DNA from: Baylisascaris procyonis
Taxonomy: Eukaryota; Nematoda; Chromadorea; Rhabditida; Ascarididae
Assembly: GCA_037389465.1 (NCBI GenBank)
Contig: JAZARR010000159.1
Coordinates: 6,044,501 to 6,108,500, forward strand
Reading direction: 5' to 3'
DNA: 64,000 nucleotides
Positions 1-12,800 of this stretch are shown one piece after another (the first letter of the stretch is position 1; the number at the start of each line of letters is the position of its first letter). The notes beneath the pieces are model-generated. The model did no database searches, was not told the origin of the DNA, and saw only the letters and a list, made by a program, of their open reading frames with translations. The position numbers and the translations under genes are program-made.

Positions 1-234
1 TGACGGAACTTCTGTTGTAAATAAAAATGATCTATTTTATAGTTTATCCTTATAACCACAATCACTATGCAGCTACCACGAATTGTAATCGCTTGAGTGG
101 ATTCAGCTAAAATAGTGTTTTTCATTGCTTTCCTCGTCTGCTATACCGTACTATCGCTGACAAATTAAGCTAATTTTTACTTTCAGGTTAACAGTTAGGG
201 TAAATCTCTCAGTTTCGCCACTTTCAAACTCTAG

Positions 235-402
235 GAAATAGCAAAATATGTTGAATTCGATAGCGGCAAATTCGTCAGCGGCATCATTGGTTCACCATTA
301 GTGATCGGAGCTGCAGATATCGGAAACAGCACTGTCGGCAAAAAACCATTCCTAAACATTCTATGCAGCGCTCTCACCAATCATGTGTATACCCTGTTGT
401 AG
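235..402 (+). other. Weak exon-like open stretch, product unknown
   Basis: Directly after a CTAG acceptor-like site, a frame of 55 sense codons begins with Glu-Ile-Ala-Lys-Tyr-Val-Glu-Phe-Asp and contains a Gly/Ser/Val-rich middle (GIIGSPLVIGAAD). It ends at a TAG at 400-402, and a GTGCGT donor-like site follows just after the stop. It could be a terminal exon of a gene to the left, a decayed coding fragment, or chance. I recognise no family. Confidence 0.15.
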
Positions 403-3283
403 AGGTGCGTGACATATTGAAATATTTCGTGTTTGCTTTCGATTGAGATTTTACCGTCAACATTTTCAACGAATTTGAGTGATAGGCATATATCTGAGGA
501 ACGCGAAAAATTTGTTTGAGCTTTCTGAAGGGATGAATTTACTTGCTGGCTGTTTTAAGTTGCATTAAATAAACTTTTCTCTTTGTTTTGTCAAGTTTTA
601 GACAGCCTATGTTTTGATTGTTCAAGCCGCCCAAGCTTTTACAGTGTGAATTTGTTGAAAGTATAAAATCATATACCACGTTGAGCTCCATGACAGGCTG
701 ATCTATTTGTTGCATGATTTGATGGAGTATTCCAATAGAGGAGTTTCGCCACAGTTGAACTATACTTAATTTTATTGTTAAAGTAATTGAAAGTCGAATC
801 AGGTCCCCAGTATCTGTAATATTTTACCACTTCGCCAAGATAGACAATAGGTCACATAAATATTCAAAAACGAAATAGGATGCTTCACTGAGGGTTTCTT
901 TTCCTAGCAAAGATTAAAATATCGCATTCCAAGCTCATCGCGAAACCATGATTCAAGAAAATCATTGGATCAAGGCTATCTCCAACGATGCTTTGGCGAA
1001 TTTTTTGATACAGCTCATTTAGCAATTCGTTCATCGCATGACATCATAGAAATTATCCAAAAGAAAAAATTGAACAGAACAAATTTAAAGAGAAGCTCTT
1101 AGAAAATAGGCTCAATTTTCATCCGGAAATTGACAGATTCATTTAAAGTTTTGGTCATTAGCTCGTCGTAAGAACGATTATTCTGAAAAATTACGCTATG
1201 AAAAGTTTTCTGGTTTATTAGCACACAATCCGCATTCTAAAAATGTAGATTATGATATCGTTGAATGCCGTATTTGGGTTTTTTTTTAAATTCAAAATAT
1301 TAGAAAAATTGACGAAAGCGCAAGAGAAATCGCTAGGAAATATAAATGACCAAATTCAGGCCATCTTCAGATATGATATTGTGCCATCGTAAATGTCGAA
1401 TGGAATGTCCTATTTGAAAGGGTCTAAAAAGGAAATGAATATTTTCTTAAAAATTGTAAATGATTTGCTCAAAATGCGCTTCCTCCTTACTGCCCAAAAT
1501 GAACTAATAGAGTTATGTAACCGATTTTTCTTTAACTTCAGCAGAAAATATGATGACGAAATTGAGAATAGTGAAAATTCGCTTAAAAATCTCCACTTTC
1601 TTCACCATCCTTCACTTGAACGATGTCTAATAATGTGTTTGCAAGAAAACACTCTTGCAGCTTCCCTCGCAATCTCTTCCTTAATTATCCTTTAACTCTT
1701 ATATTTTAAACGAAAAATGCCTTACAAGATTTCAGTAGAGAGGTTACACTTCGTCACTGATAGCACGAAACCATTCAACAATCTCGGTGGAACGGTTTGC
1801 TGGACCTATTTGTGCATTGAAACGTTATTCCAGATTATTGTGTCAACGGTTACGGCAAAATTATTGAAATGTGTACTGTTGTATAAACATATATAAAACT
1901 CGACGTGCGCAGGATAAGCTGTGGTTTCTGATACATCATACTAACTAATGAACCAAATAAAAATATTTCTAGCAAAGTTTAAGCAGAAGATAGTATTGCT
2001 TGAAATAAAGCTTGAGAGGTCGTACAGTTGCTATCATATGCTACTACTACGTGGTTCCTCGAATTGCTCGACAATCATCACATAAACGGAATATCGATTA
2101 ATTCAGCCACCGATGATTTCATAGCAAATGCTCAACTTAAGCTGCCACTGATCTGCAAGTTATTGAACTTGGCTTACCAAAACAATTCTCCTAAAGACGG
2201 CTTTCCAATTGCCTTAAAAAGGATTCTGGCAGCTGAATATTCTTCTTCCCAAACAAATAACACCTTCGTCTCATTTCGGTGTCAGACCATTTCCTTATCA
2301 CAAGCTATCATTCCTGCGTAATTCGCCTCCCGCTCGACTCGTTCATCGTTATCAGAGTTTCGGAGCCAGCCCGCTTGGGTTATTGCAGAATCTGCTGAAT
2401 CATCTTTAGTCAGTGTTTCGATCATTCATTTTCATTTCGTCCGCTATTCTCCGTGCGGGTGCGTGATGTTTTCGTTGCGCTCACTTTTCTTCTTTCAGCT
2501 CGCGCACACATCTGACCTTTTCAAAAATTTTTGTGTGTCTACATACAGCATCATACCATATTCGTTGTGTGTGCTCGTTTTGGTTGAAACCATTTTTTAT
2601 CGTCGTCTGTTCCGTAACGTTTCGGTTTGCTTTTATTATGCGTGAATTTGTTGCGCACGCTCTTGTTGCGTTTCTTTCTTTTGCGTCATTGCTGGTCACC
2701 TTCTTCAACAGGTTGTGTGGTAGTGTTATTTTAGCGTTTCGTTTGTGCAGTGCGGTGCACTTTTTTTTTTCATTCGCTCATTCATAAAAGTAGCATCCGA
2801 TGAACGCTTAAAGGTTTTGCTATGAACGTTGTTTGAGTGTTTAACGATGTGAAGCGTTTACTTTGTGTGTAATTTTTATTCGCCACATTAAACGATCACC
2901 ACCTTATGAAAGAAAGCACGTGTAAAAAGTGGACATTATTGATGCATGAGTAACATATCCATTGCTTGATTTCTAGGACTTAAACCTTCAAATCTTTATC
3001 GTTGGCTTCCTATTGCCACCAATTTCTATAGAGAACAGTCAGTCTGTAGTAGTACCTATTCGACAGTACCATGTAATATGTTTATACGATATCTCTGCCT
3101 GCTATCTTTGATGAACTACCTTAGCGATGTTTTTTATAAATGTATGCTCAATTAGCTCGGCACTTTGAAAATCATGAATTATCGTATTCTTTATTCAACC
3201 TTTGGATCCTTTTATTGTCCTGAATAAAATCACTTCGAATAAATTGCTCAGCGTCGAAACTATTGTGTGATGGTCGGGAAGAA

Positions 3284-3416
3284 GGGGGGGGGGGGGTGGG
3301 CGAGGGGGACCAAGGAACAGGAGAGTCGGCAGTGTGTATGTGTATTTTCTTGTTGTGTTTTTCTAGGCTTGACGATGATCGGACGTCACTTTGTTTGGGG
3401 GGGGGGGGGGGGGGGG
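3284..3416. repeat. Two long guanine homopolymer tracts
   Basis: A run of about 13 G at 3284-3296 and a run of about 20 G at 3397-3416, each embedded in further G-rich sequence. Such tracts can form G-quadruplexes on the plus strand. Homopolymer length is unreliable in assemblies, so the exact counts may be wrong. Confidence 0.85.
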
Positions 3417-3956
3417 AAGGGAGGGGGGAGTCCACTAATGTTACGTGCATCTACATAAAGTGTTTTTAAATTCGATAATACAACAAGTTCTCATTTGATT
3501 GATGAGTTCGCTTATCCGGCCACAAAATTCGTTCATGCACTGCGCTGTGTTCATGTATGCTTAACTCTTTATTACTCCAATACTGTCATATACTACAACA
3601 GCATATTGATGATATTCTGCAGCGTTAATTGTTGATTATGAATTGTTTCGCATTTTCCTTTGAACTCTTTTGTTGTATTGTATTTTGATCTCTCGAGGAG
3701 CGTATTTTTTGCGGCTGTTTTTATGGATCTATAACCGACATTTAAAAGACCTTTTTCTGTTCATTCTCCTATTTCGTGATCATCTTTTTTTCATATCACA
3801 GGGACATTATTATCCCTCAGTTTTTCATTGCATAACTGCAAAAAGTTTCTCTATGTAATGTGATGCCGCTAACGAATTGTAAGCGCCGTAAAAGATTGCT
3901 TCGTTGTACTGCGTGGAACGACCGCATCAGTGGATTTTGTTTGTTTGCTTGTTTAT

Positions 3957-3972
3957 TCGTTTGTTTGTTTGT

Positions 3973-4011
<39 letters not shown>

Positions 4012-4012
4012 T
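3957..4012. repeat. TTTG/TTTA tetranucleotide microsatellite
   Basis: A block of TTTG repeats grades into about eleven TTTA repeats and then into poly-T. Open frames across it (Leu/Phe/Ile/Tyr-rich) are artefacts of the repeat. Confidence 0.9.
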
Positions 4013-6005
4013 TTTTTTATTTTTTTATTTTTTAGAGCATGGAAAGTCAGGCAACGATTTTTGAAAAATCTGCTAGCAATTTTTGAGAAAATGGTATGTT
4101 AACGTAATTATCCAAACAAAGCCACATTTCTTTCATGTAAAACAACAAGGGCAAAAAAGAAATTCATATTCTTGCAACTGTTTCTCGCAATATTTGTAAT
4201 ATATTTCTGGCTTCTTTTTATATCATTTTTTTCTGATGTATGTTTATAATTGCATCCGACCATATTTTTCACACCATATTCGTCGTATCTTCGTCGCTCT
4301 GCTTTTCTTGCAGTTTTTTCGTTTCTTATTTTTTGTTCTTTTTAAATGTATGAAGGAACTTATAATATCAATCAGAGTTGAAAAGCGTCGCTTTTCTACG
4401 TTTATATAATGCAAAGTAAATATGCTAAATGAAGTGAAATTAATTTTTTTCCTACCTTTACTATTTGTAGTTAAAAGTAAAAAATTTTTAATGGTAGGGA
4501 AGTCGTATTGCTAAAGTAACGTCTTTTTTCTACATTCTATGCTGCTAAAGCAGCGCTGTTTTTGTTGTATATGTATTGCCACCCTTACGTCTATGATAAC
4601 ACGGACGCTGCTAGTAATAACAGTCCATGATATAACTGCCCGTACACAAACGCATCCAACATCAGACAGTTTTTTCATCAAGCTGTCGCCATCAGAAAAA
4701 AAAAAGAAGAAAAAACTAATAGGCAGACATTTGAACTCTGCTAGAATAGACTTACAGCAGTATTTGGCGCGTTATTATGAATGCTGCATAGGTATAACAA
4801 ATTTTTTCAGTCACATTGATTTAGCTTTATATATTATTCTGTTTTTCATGGAAGCGTTGTTCCTGTATTCCTCGCTGCTCCGGTCTACTTCGTCTTCTAC
4901 ACCGTTGGCCACTCAGAGTCTATGTTTTAATGATATATCTTTTTTGCGCAGATGTCCGTGACCTAAGTGTCTGTGGTGCTAGCGTTTCGTTGCGCCAGTA
5001 TTGTTTTTTCATGGTCAGAAGGCAAGTATTTCGGTTATGCAATGGCTCACGGTTTAGGTGTCCAATGGCGCAACTATTTCCGTCAGGTTGATCGGTTTAT
5101 GTGGAAAGGCGATTTTGAAAGCGGAGCTTCTCTCGTACTATTGTGTTGGAGTGCTTTATCCTGTAATTAGATGCAAAAATTAATTAGTAGAGGCAGAAAA
5201 TTGAATAACTCAGGTAAGCAAGAAAATTTTACAAAAATTGTGGGATCTTTTTACTTGACATATTGTGAAATATGTTATAATGATTATATCACAACGACAG
5301 CCCTTAAGTTTTTTCGGCAACTCTACGAAGCTTTTCATATTTACATTCATATCGTGAATTCTTTTCTTCCATATGTATAATCCATATGTATCATCGGTTG
5401 GAATATTGTATTATACTTTACAATCTGCTCTCTTTTCTGAAATATTCTCTCCACTGACGTTTTTATTGTGAATTATTTTATTTCCAAAAATTTTCTGCTT
5501 TCCATCGTGAGGCACATTATTTTATATTTCGGCTAATTTTCACTCAAAATATATCCATCAGCAGTGCGGATGATTGCAGAGAACAAATGAGTTCTTTGAC
5601 AGGATGCTGTTTTTTCTATTGACAAAATTCGTGTTTTCATTTTTCATACCATTTGACGAATGTCCCACATTAGATGAGAAATAAAAAGTTGTTGCCACTG
5701 AAAAATTTTTTTTCATTGTTGCATTTTGACCACATAAAATTGGTGAGCTAGAATGCTTCACTAGGTCGCCATGCGTTAACTCATTTCGCGACAAGCAAGT
5801 GCGGCAATAAAATTTCGTAACCATCTAAATGAAGACGAAGCAAAATGGTCAACAATTTTAAGTTTTCACTCGCGCATTATAGTTTGTCAGAGGGACTGTT
5901 TTTAAGTTATGATGGTTAAAATTTTTTGAGGGGCAGAAAACACGATTCAGAAATTTCCAACTTGGTTCTTGGATTTCTGAATGGATGCTCTGAATAAAGT
6001 TCAGA

Positions 6006-6057
6006 TAGTCCATATCATTGCTGTACTTGCTTAGTCCATATCATTGCTGTATTTGCT
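6006..6057. repeat. 26-bp tandem duplication
   Basis: Two adjacent copies of a unit beginning TAGTCCATATCATTGCTGTA, differing by a single C/T near the end. No function is evident. Confidence 0.85.
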
Positions 6058-9000
6058 TAACCTAATTCAACTCTCTTAACTATTATATATTACTACTCAA
6101 GAAATTTTGAGTGTAAAATGATTTGCGTTATCTCATAAACTTGTAAGCTTATCATTCTCAGCATTAGTGGCAAACTTTCATTTCTTTTATTGCTTTTAAG
6201 TTCTGTTTCATACCGGAGCAGAGTATACCTCGAAAGTCATATTCGATTTATCAGCTTCTTACTGCTGCAATTGAATTCATTAAAAAATTAGATAAGCTTG
6301 ATAAAAATCTATTATTTTCTGTAAACGAGTAATTACAAATTTTATCGGCTGATGAGTAATTATTTTCTTCGAAAACACTATTTTCTAATTGCAAAATTAG
6401 GTGTTGAGCTATACAAAATTACTCTGATTTTTTTTTTTTTTTTTTGCTAGAACACTCCTAGAGTGCATTGCACAAGTGAATATTCGAAATTGGAAGAGGA
6501 AGTTAGAGATGTCTTCGATGGTTTTCGATCACTGACACATTACTATGTGCGCGAGAACGGCTTGGTTGACTTTTCTTCTTCTTTATATAACATTCAACTT
6601 GAAATTCACCCTCTCATTCCTCTCTCTTCTATCAGAAGTGCAATTTTGACTGTGACATTGAGTAGGAGTGCTTTAATTGTAAAAATCGAAAAAATTTATC
6701 TCATACAAAGCAGAGAGGAGCATATGTTTTGACTATTTGAGCGTGAGATCTCGCCCGTGATCGCTTCGGAAAATGTCAACAGACCAACCCTTGCGATGGT
6801 GCCGGATTTTTAAAATGCTTCTATGGCATTGATTTTTGACATTTCCAGATCCAAATATTTCTATAAAATTTAGCGAAATTCTACGTGCCTGTGGAGAGGT
6901 ACGGATACCAATCATATCGATGAAGTAAGAAAGATACCTCATGATTGCATCCTTTTTCCTCTCATATTCACCAACAGCATAGGATGAACAACTATGGAAT
7001 TGTTTTGAAGTCGAAAATTATATGCGCTTAGATTTAGAAAGAGAACCTCGGGATGGATCGATCTATGGGGATGGAGGAAAACCGTCTTCGCAACATAAGT
7101 CTTTTTGTAAAAATGCGTCTACAAAGTTTTCACCGTCTAAGTAACGTCGTAGTTATTCTTATTCTCAAAAGCTTTGCTACTATTTCTTTTTTTCTTTTCT
7201 AGCCGCTTACCATAATTTCCGCGTGATTGAAAGCATTAGGAAGCCAGCAATAAGAATGAAGTTATATGCGATTCATGATGAAGTGCTGACCTCTTCTTTA
7301 AATGCTCAGCTTTAATGACGCTTTGATTGTATTAGAATGCATAATACCAAAATATGTTGACTACGTACGGGATGAAGCAAAATTTGGGTTCTATACCTAC
7401 CTCCTGTTGTGACATATTACAATCACAAAACAATTAGATATAGCAGTTTCAATCGTCGAAAACAGAAACATCATGCTCTTTGTAGTGCGTCTGGTTGTAA
7501 TCTTCGTATGCTTCTGTAGTTCGGCCTCTGAAGATTTTACCACAGAGAGAAAGAGTTTTGGAAAAAAAAATTTGAAAAAAAAAGCGGGCGGGGTGGGTGT
7601 GCACCATCTTTTGCGTTAATTTTTTGGATTTTTAGCGCGCTTGATTCTGATGTTGCCAGATGCATCATGGCGGCATCCTATCTGTGCATTTATGTCGATA
7701 TGTGCATCTGTTATCTCTTTTCGGTTATCTCATTTCGAGAGGTACTGCCGCTGGATTGAAGGGTTTGGTGAATATAATCTGCATAATCTAAGAATAATAT
7801 AATCTAAGAACAATTTTCAGATGGATTCTTCAACTTCGAACAAATAGTAGGTGCTAGAATACGCCTAAAACTTTATAAGCATTTCACGGCGAGCTGAGTT
7901 TCGTTTTACACTGTTTGAACAATCTTTCTGAGAAGATTCATAGGATCTATCAATCAGACGATAATAAGGTTGCATTATTACGCTGTTTTTAGTTGTTAGT
8001 ATTTGATGAAACTATTAAGCGTATATGCTGTTAGTTACTCCAATCGGCTATTCCATTTATTTGCAATAGCTTAGAGGCAACTTCGGGACTAATTGCAACT
8101 GTTCGAGCGCTCGAAAATCTGGAAAGTTGCTCTAGAAAGTGCTGGCAAAGCGCCGCTATTTACTCCGAATAAAATTGAACACGTATGAAGAAAATTGTTC
8201 GTAAAGAAATGTCCCATAGCCAGTTCTGCTCGTTTTTTACGAGTTAAGAGGTGAAGGTATCATCTCGATAGTAACATATCACCTTCATTAAAAGTTCATA
8301 AAACACCAAGTAGGAAGCCACATTCATCCCACACCGTTATGCTTTGATAATTAATGCTGCATTTAATAAATATTGAATAATGGTTGTGTTAAAGGACCGT
8401 TGGGCCGACAGTGGCGCAAATGGACCTTGATCGTGAAATTTGCCACTTAACCATTAAACTCACTAGGGTATGAGGAGGGAATATGAGATTACTCCGCAAT
8501 CATGTACCCATTGTCAGCTTTATATACCAAAAATACGAGAAATTATGGAATACTCTTTGCAGATAATTGTTGCTTTCTATTCTTTGAATGTATTGTTGAT
8601 GTTTGCTTGAGCGAGGCAGCGAGTGTAATGTTGATTATATTGCTTGAAAGGGATCCTCCAAAAAAACTGCTTTCTCACAGGAATAAATGCAAATGAGCAA
8701 AACGCACCGATCGCTGCTGATCCTATCAGTCGTTTTAATCTGACCCGAAGCGTCTGTCAGCTATCATTCGCTTCTGATGATGTTTCGAGATTGTTCTTCA
8801 CTGTGAAATTCGTCGTTCATTTAAAGGGCGCTTTATTTACTAATACTTATTTAATTATTGTCATTACTGCGTTCGCATTTGCTATTTAGATTGCCTCACA
8901 TAGTATATTAGAATGCTATAAACTATGAAGCGGTCATGGTTAGTTCATGAGTTACGCTTTCTGCTGATTTTGATGCGGCATATAACATCTTCATTGCATC

Positions 9001-9780
9001 GTTGTATTGTTGCAGGTTGGCATCTGTTCGTGTTGAAATAAATTAGATCGCTCATCAAGTCTATTAGAACGATTTCAGTGAATTGATGAATCGTTGTATT
9101 CGATTAACTGAATAAAATATCAATAACGTTCATGCAACGGTAATTAGCGCTAAGTGCTTGGCACCGTTTGGTTATACGCGCTGAAAGAAGCTGTCTTCAT
9201 CTATAAGCCAAACATCTGTCCTCTCCTGGAAGTGAACTGTTTTAAACTTAATGAATTTGATGCACCGAATTTGACCACTTGAGATAAATTCTCAAGAAGC
9301 GGTTCTTCAGAACCAAAAATAATTAGCAGTCTCTCAGAGCCTGTGAAACAGTATTTAGAATGCACCGAGAAATGATGAGGTTTTTCCTTTTTTTATTGGC
9401 AAATACAATGCGTTTTATCGCCAGTGAATTTGTGAATTACTATATGTTGCAAATATTTCGTGAATAGCGATTAAAATATTTTCGCTGATTTTAGTAGTTT
9501 TTGAAATTTTTCTACATCCTCATCATATTTTGATTAGTTTGCTTGTATCGAACTCTTAAGTACATACGATATTCCCTACAAACATTCTTAGGCATACCAA
9601 GCGATTAGCAGGTGGACGTTTGCATCTATCGTTTAGTAGGAGTGCCGTGTCGATTCTACCTGCAGTTTCATTCGAGGCGTTTACCTGAGTAATTGAAATT
9701 GTCGTAGACCGAATCGAAACTTTTTGTGTGTTTGATTCGGCGCTATTGCAAATGTTTCTTAATAAGTAAGATAATATAAT

Positions 9781-9800
9781 AAGATTTCAGGTGGAGGCAA
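9781..9800 (+). promoter_or_regulatory. 3' splice acceptor before the PFAS start, probable spliced-leader trans-splice site
   Basis: The sequence AAGATTTCAG ends at 9790 and the ATG of PFAS follows at 9801. This leaves a 10-nt leader (GTGGAGGCAA) between acceptor and start codon. No upstream donor-bearing exon was recognised. In nematodes this arrangement (TTTCAG a few nucleotides before ATG) is typical of spliced-leader trans-splicing. A conventional 5'-UTR intron is the alternative. Confidence 0.6.
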
Positions 9801-12800
9801 ATGAGTGTCGAGACACATCATTTGCGGTATTATGTCCCAAACGATGGTGATGAGGAGAGAGTGCATATACGAGCGATTGAGAAAGCGATATCTGCCACTC
9901 AGCATACAAATGTCAAAATACTATCCGAGACATGCTTTCATGTAATCATTGATGCAGAAATTGACGTCGAAGCATTCGAAAGCGAGTTCTTCGAACGTCT
10001 TTCATGGCTTTTGCGTAAGAATCCATTCGCTGCGAGCGTCTCAAAGAAATCTACTTTCGTTGACGCGAACAACGTGTTCGAAATTGGCCCCAGGTAATTC
10101 ATATAAATTCTCTTATACCAGCTGCAACGTTGAATGAGTAGTTTGTGAAGAACGGTGTTTCTGAACTCAGGTGCGCATATAGCTGCACTTCAGTTAGTAT
10201 AGGGCTTGATGGCGCCTTTGAAAGTCCTTTCTTGATGTTTTGCTTCTCTTCGTTTCATTTTTTTTTAATTTTTATCACCTCATTTTTATAAATTCATTTA
10301 ATTTATTCATTAGTAGTATGCACGCACGCGTTTCTGCTCAATATAGACAAGTTAAGAGGGATTGGGGCTATTGGGGCTAGATCGCCATCGCACTACGCTC
10401 GGCATCCGGGCTATCGATTTCTAAGTAAGGTAATAACACCGGCCAGGTCATCCTCTGACTTTTGGCAGTTTTAAAGGTCCTGCCCAATTAATCTCTGCCT
10501 CCAGCATGAACTTATAAAGTGACATTTGTAACGCTTTTCAGAAGGGCGTTCATCTTCCTTTCCTTCATCTGCTTCACAAAATTAGTTATTTCTATACTGG
10601 CCCGATTCGTTATTTCATGTGAGTGATGCAGTTGCTTACCACGGGCCATGCTCTCGTTCTTCTTTCCACCGCTGTAGTTAATTATTTTTGAACGATCGTA
10701 AGATCTTTCTAGGTTGCTGTCATCATTAATAGCAGGGAGAGGCTAATCTCGGGCAAAACGACAATATTGAAAAACAGTTTCGTGTACTTCTGAATTATGA
10801 GGTTCCTTTTAGCTCGCACGTCATGTAACATATTAGCGCGTTAGTAGAAAATTTCGCTGGAATCATCACAAAAGGAAAAGTTTGAATCAAAATGAGAGTC
10901 AAGATTTCTTGTCAGAGACTCCTGTATCGATCATCGCAAGAACGAATTCGTGGTTTGTTCCCTATAGCTGCTTTGCACTGGTCTGTATGTTGTCGCGATA
11001 GTCTTTGTCGTGTTTATCGTTTCGAATTTCTTTTCAAGGTATGTACGAATTATGTTAAAATACTCATTTATATTTGGTTTCACTACTTTCTCTTGCACCA
11101 GATACGCATAGTATAAAAGCTGTATCTCATTGGCAAATGTATTTCCTGTTCATATCGAGGGAAGGAATATGCGACGAAGAATGAGAAAAGTAGGAGAAGA
11201 GCACAAGCGGTTATGACAAGTGTATTTTGACATAACGTTTATTCAAGCTTTCACTGACATTTACAGTGGTTAACTAACTTCCTCGCGAATTTACTGTGGA
11301 CTGCATCGGGTCACCGTCTTGAATGGGTACTGTGAAAGAAGGCTATGGTCTGAAGTATTATGAGCCTCTTGAACATGGACCTGAGGGTGAGAGCAAGCCG
11401 TCTAACTTTAAATGAGTCAAGGATTTTCTTACAAATTTCATTTCAGTAGTAGCAGTAAATGTAGAGTTGTTCGGAAGCCCAGGCGGTATACCCCGTACAT
11501 CTGGCTATGCGTGCACTTTTCGAACAGTTTTGATATCGAAGAAAACAGGCTTATCGCTCGATAGCTAGCAGGGATGCAAGCATCCTTTCTTCAAAAACGG
11601 CCACTCTCATAACCTTCGTCCACATTGCAAGGAATTTCCCTTACCGTATTATGACATTGAAAAGAAGCAAGATTTTGGGGACGGCGGTCTGCTTGTCTAA
11701 CTTTAGCGTCCAATTTTAGGTGTTGTCAAAAGCTGGTGCAGTATAAGTCTTCGTTCTTGATAGCACTTTAAAGAAATGATCGTAGTTCAACGCCGTCAGC
11801 TCTGCGCCATTGCTGTATTGCCTTGCAAAATAAAAAGCATTCTTATAATATCATTCCTTCAGTCCAGCAGTGAACTCGTCAAGTACATTTACAGACCCTT
11901 TACATCTGCTTTCTCTTTTTCCCTCTCATAAAGCGGTTCAAAACACTTCAGCGTTCGTACGGTAACCTGTTCCGCCTTTGAATGTTGTGCTCAACAGAAA
12001 CTTTGTATATTCTCTGAGTATTCTTTTCATGACACTACGCAACCTTGTAAGACCCATCTTTCACTCCTCATTATTTAGCTTCGTATAACCTGATTTTGGT
12101 ACTATATTGCCTTCCTTCATCCATCCTCTACTCTGTGATGGCAGTTATTCTTCTTGCTCGATATTCACTTCATTCGAGCAAGCAGAATCAAAGCATTTGT
12201 TCAGCCTATGTGCAAGAATGTTGCAATCCCTGTCCACGTCAATGGTCATTCGTAAAAGAGCGGTGTCGAAAAGAGGTCGCTCACACGCAGAGAGTACAAC
12301 ATTTATACTCAAGCATCAATTTCTCAATTACCGCTCTGCGAAGTAAACAGCATATTCATTCACTAATACATTTTTCCAACTGCGCAATAGCATATCACTG
12401 TCAATCTGTTGAGGCTTATCGAGGACAATATACCCGGTGTTATCAGACCTGACCAGAATTTCCTTCTGTTGATCCTATCCTGTCGTAAATATTCATTTGC
12501 TCTTAATTCTTTCCTCAACGACCGCCCTCTTCAAAATGAATGCTCTGTGATGAAAACTGTGACGATTTGCGACCGTTGAGGACATGGCAACGTCAAACTT
12601 GGCAGCAACCACTCATATTCTGCCACCAAATTTCTTTTTCACCATAACTACTCCATTATGTTACGAATGTGATCACATCCCTAGACTTGTGTGTACAAGG
12701 GATGTACATGAAACGGGCAGGATTTCTCTTTTTCATTCGATTACAGTCAGGAGTGTGGGGAATCCAATTGGCTCAGGTGCAAAGAGTGCAAGTGCATGCA

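Larger units (their letters stand above)
1..9790. other. Region upstream of PFAS with no defensible gene
   Basis: AT-rich sequence with scattered open frames of 60-140 codons. None has recognisable domains, and none shows a convincing chain of phase-matched exons. It holds homopolymer G tracts near 3.3-3.4 kb, a TTTG/TTTA microsatellite near 4.0 kb, a 26-bp tandem duplication near 6.0 kb and a poly-T run near 6.43 kb. Promoter elements of PFAS presumably lie toward the right end, but I could not identify any. One weak exon-like stretch (235-402) is listed separately. Distant coding exons of a gene lying mostly left of the window cannot be excluded. Confidence 0.6.

Noticed and set aside
1393..2321. 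Open frames of 97-100 codons suggesting a decayed gene in the first 2.3 kb
   Set aside because: No recognisable family and no consistent exon chain. AT-rich composition gives such frames by chance.
4539..4961. 140-codon open frame on the plus strand
   Set aside because: It crosses a poly-A/lysine run, has no domain signal and is not framed by convincing splice sites; it looks like chance in AT-rich DNA.
12096..12452. 118-codon open frame in PFAS intron 1
   Set aside because: Cys/Ser/His-rich translation without a motif, overlapped by a second open frame. The PFAS phase shows no exon is needed here.
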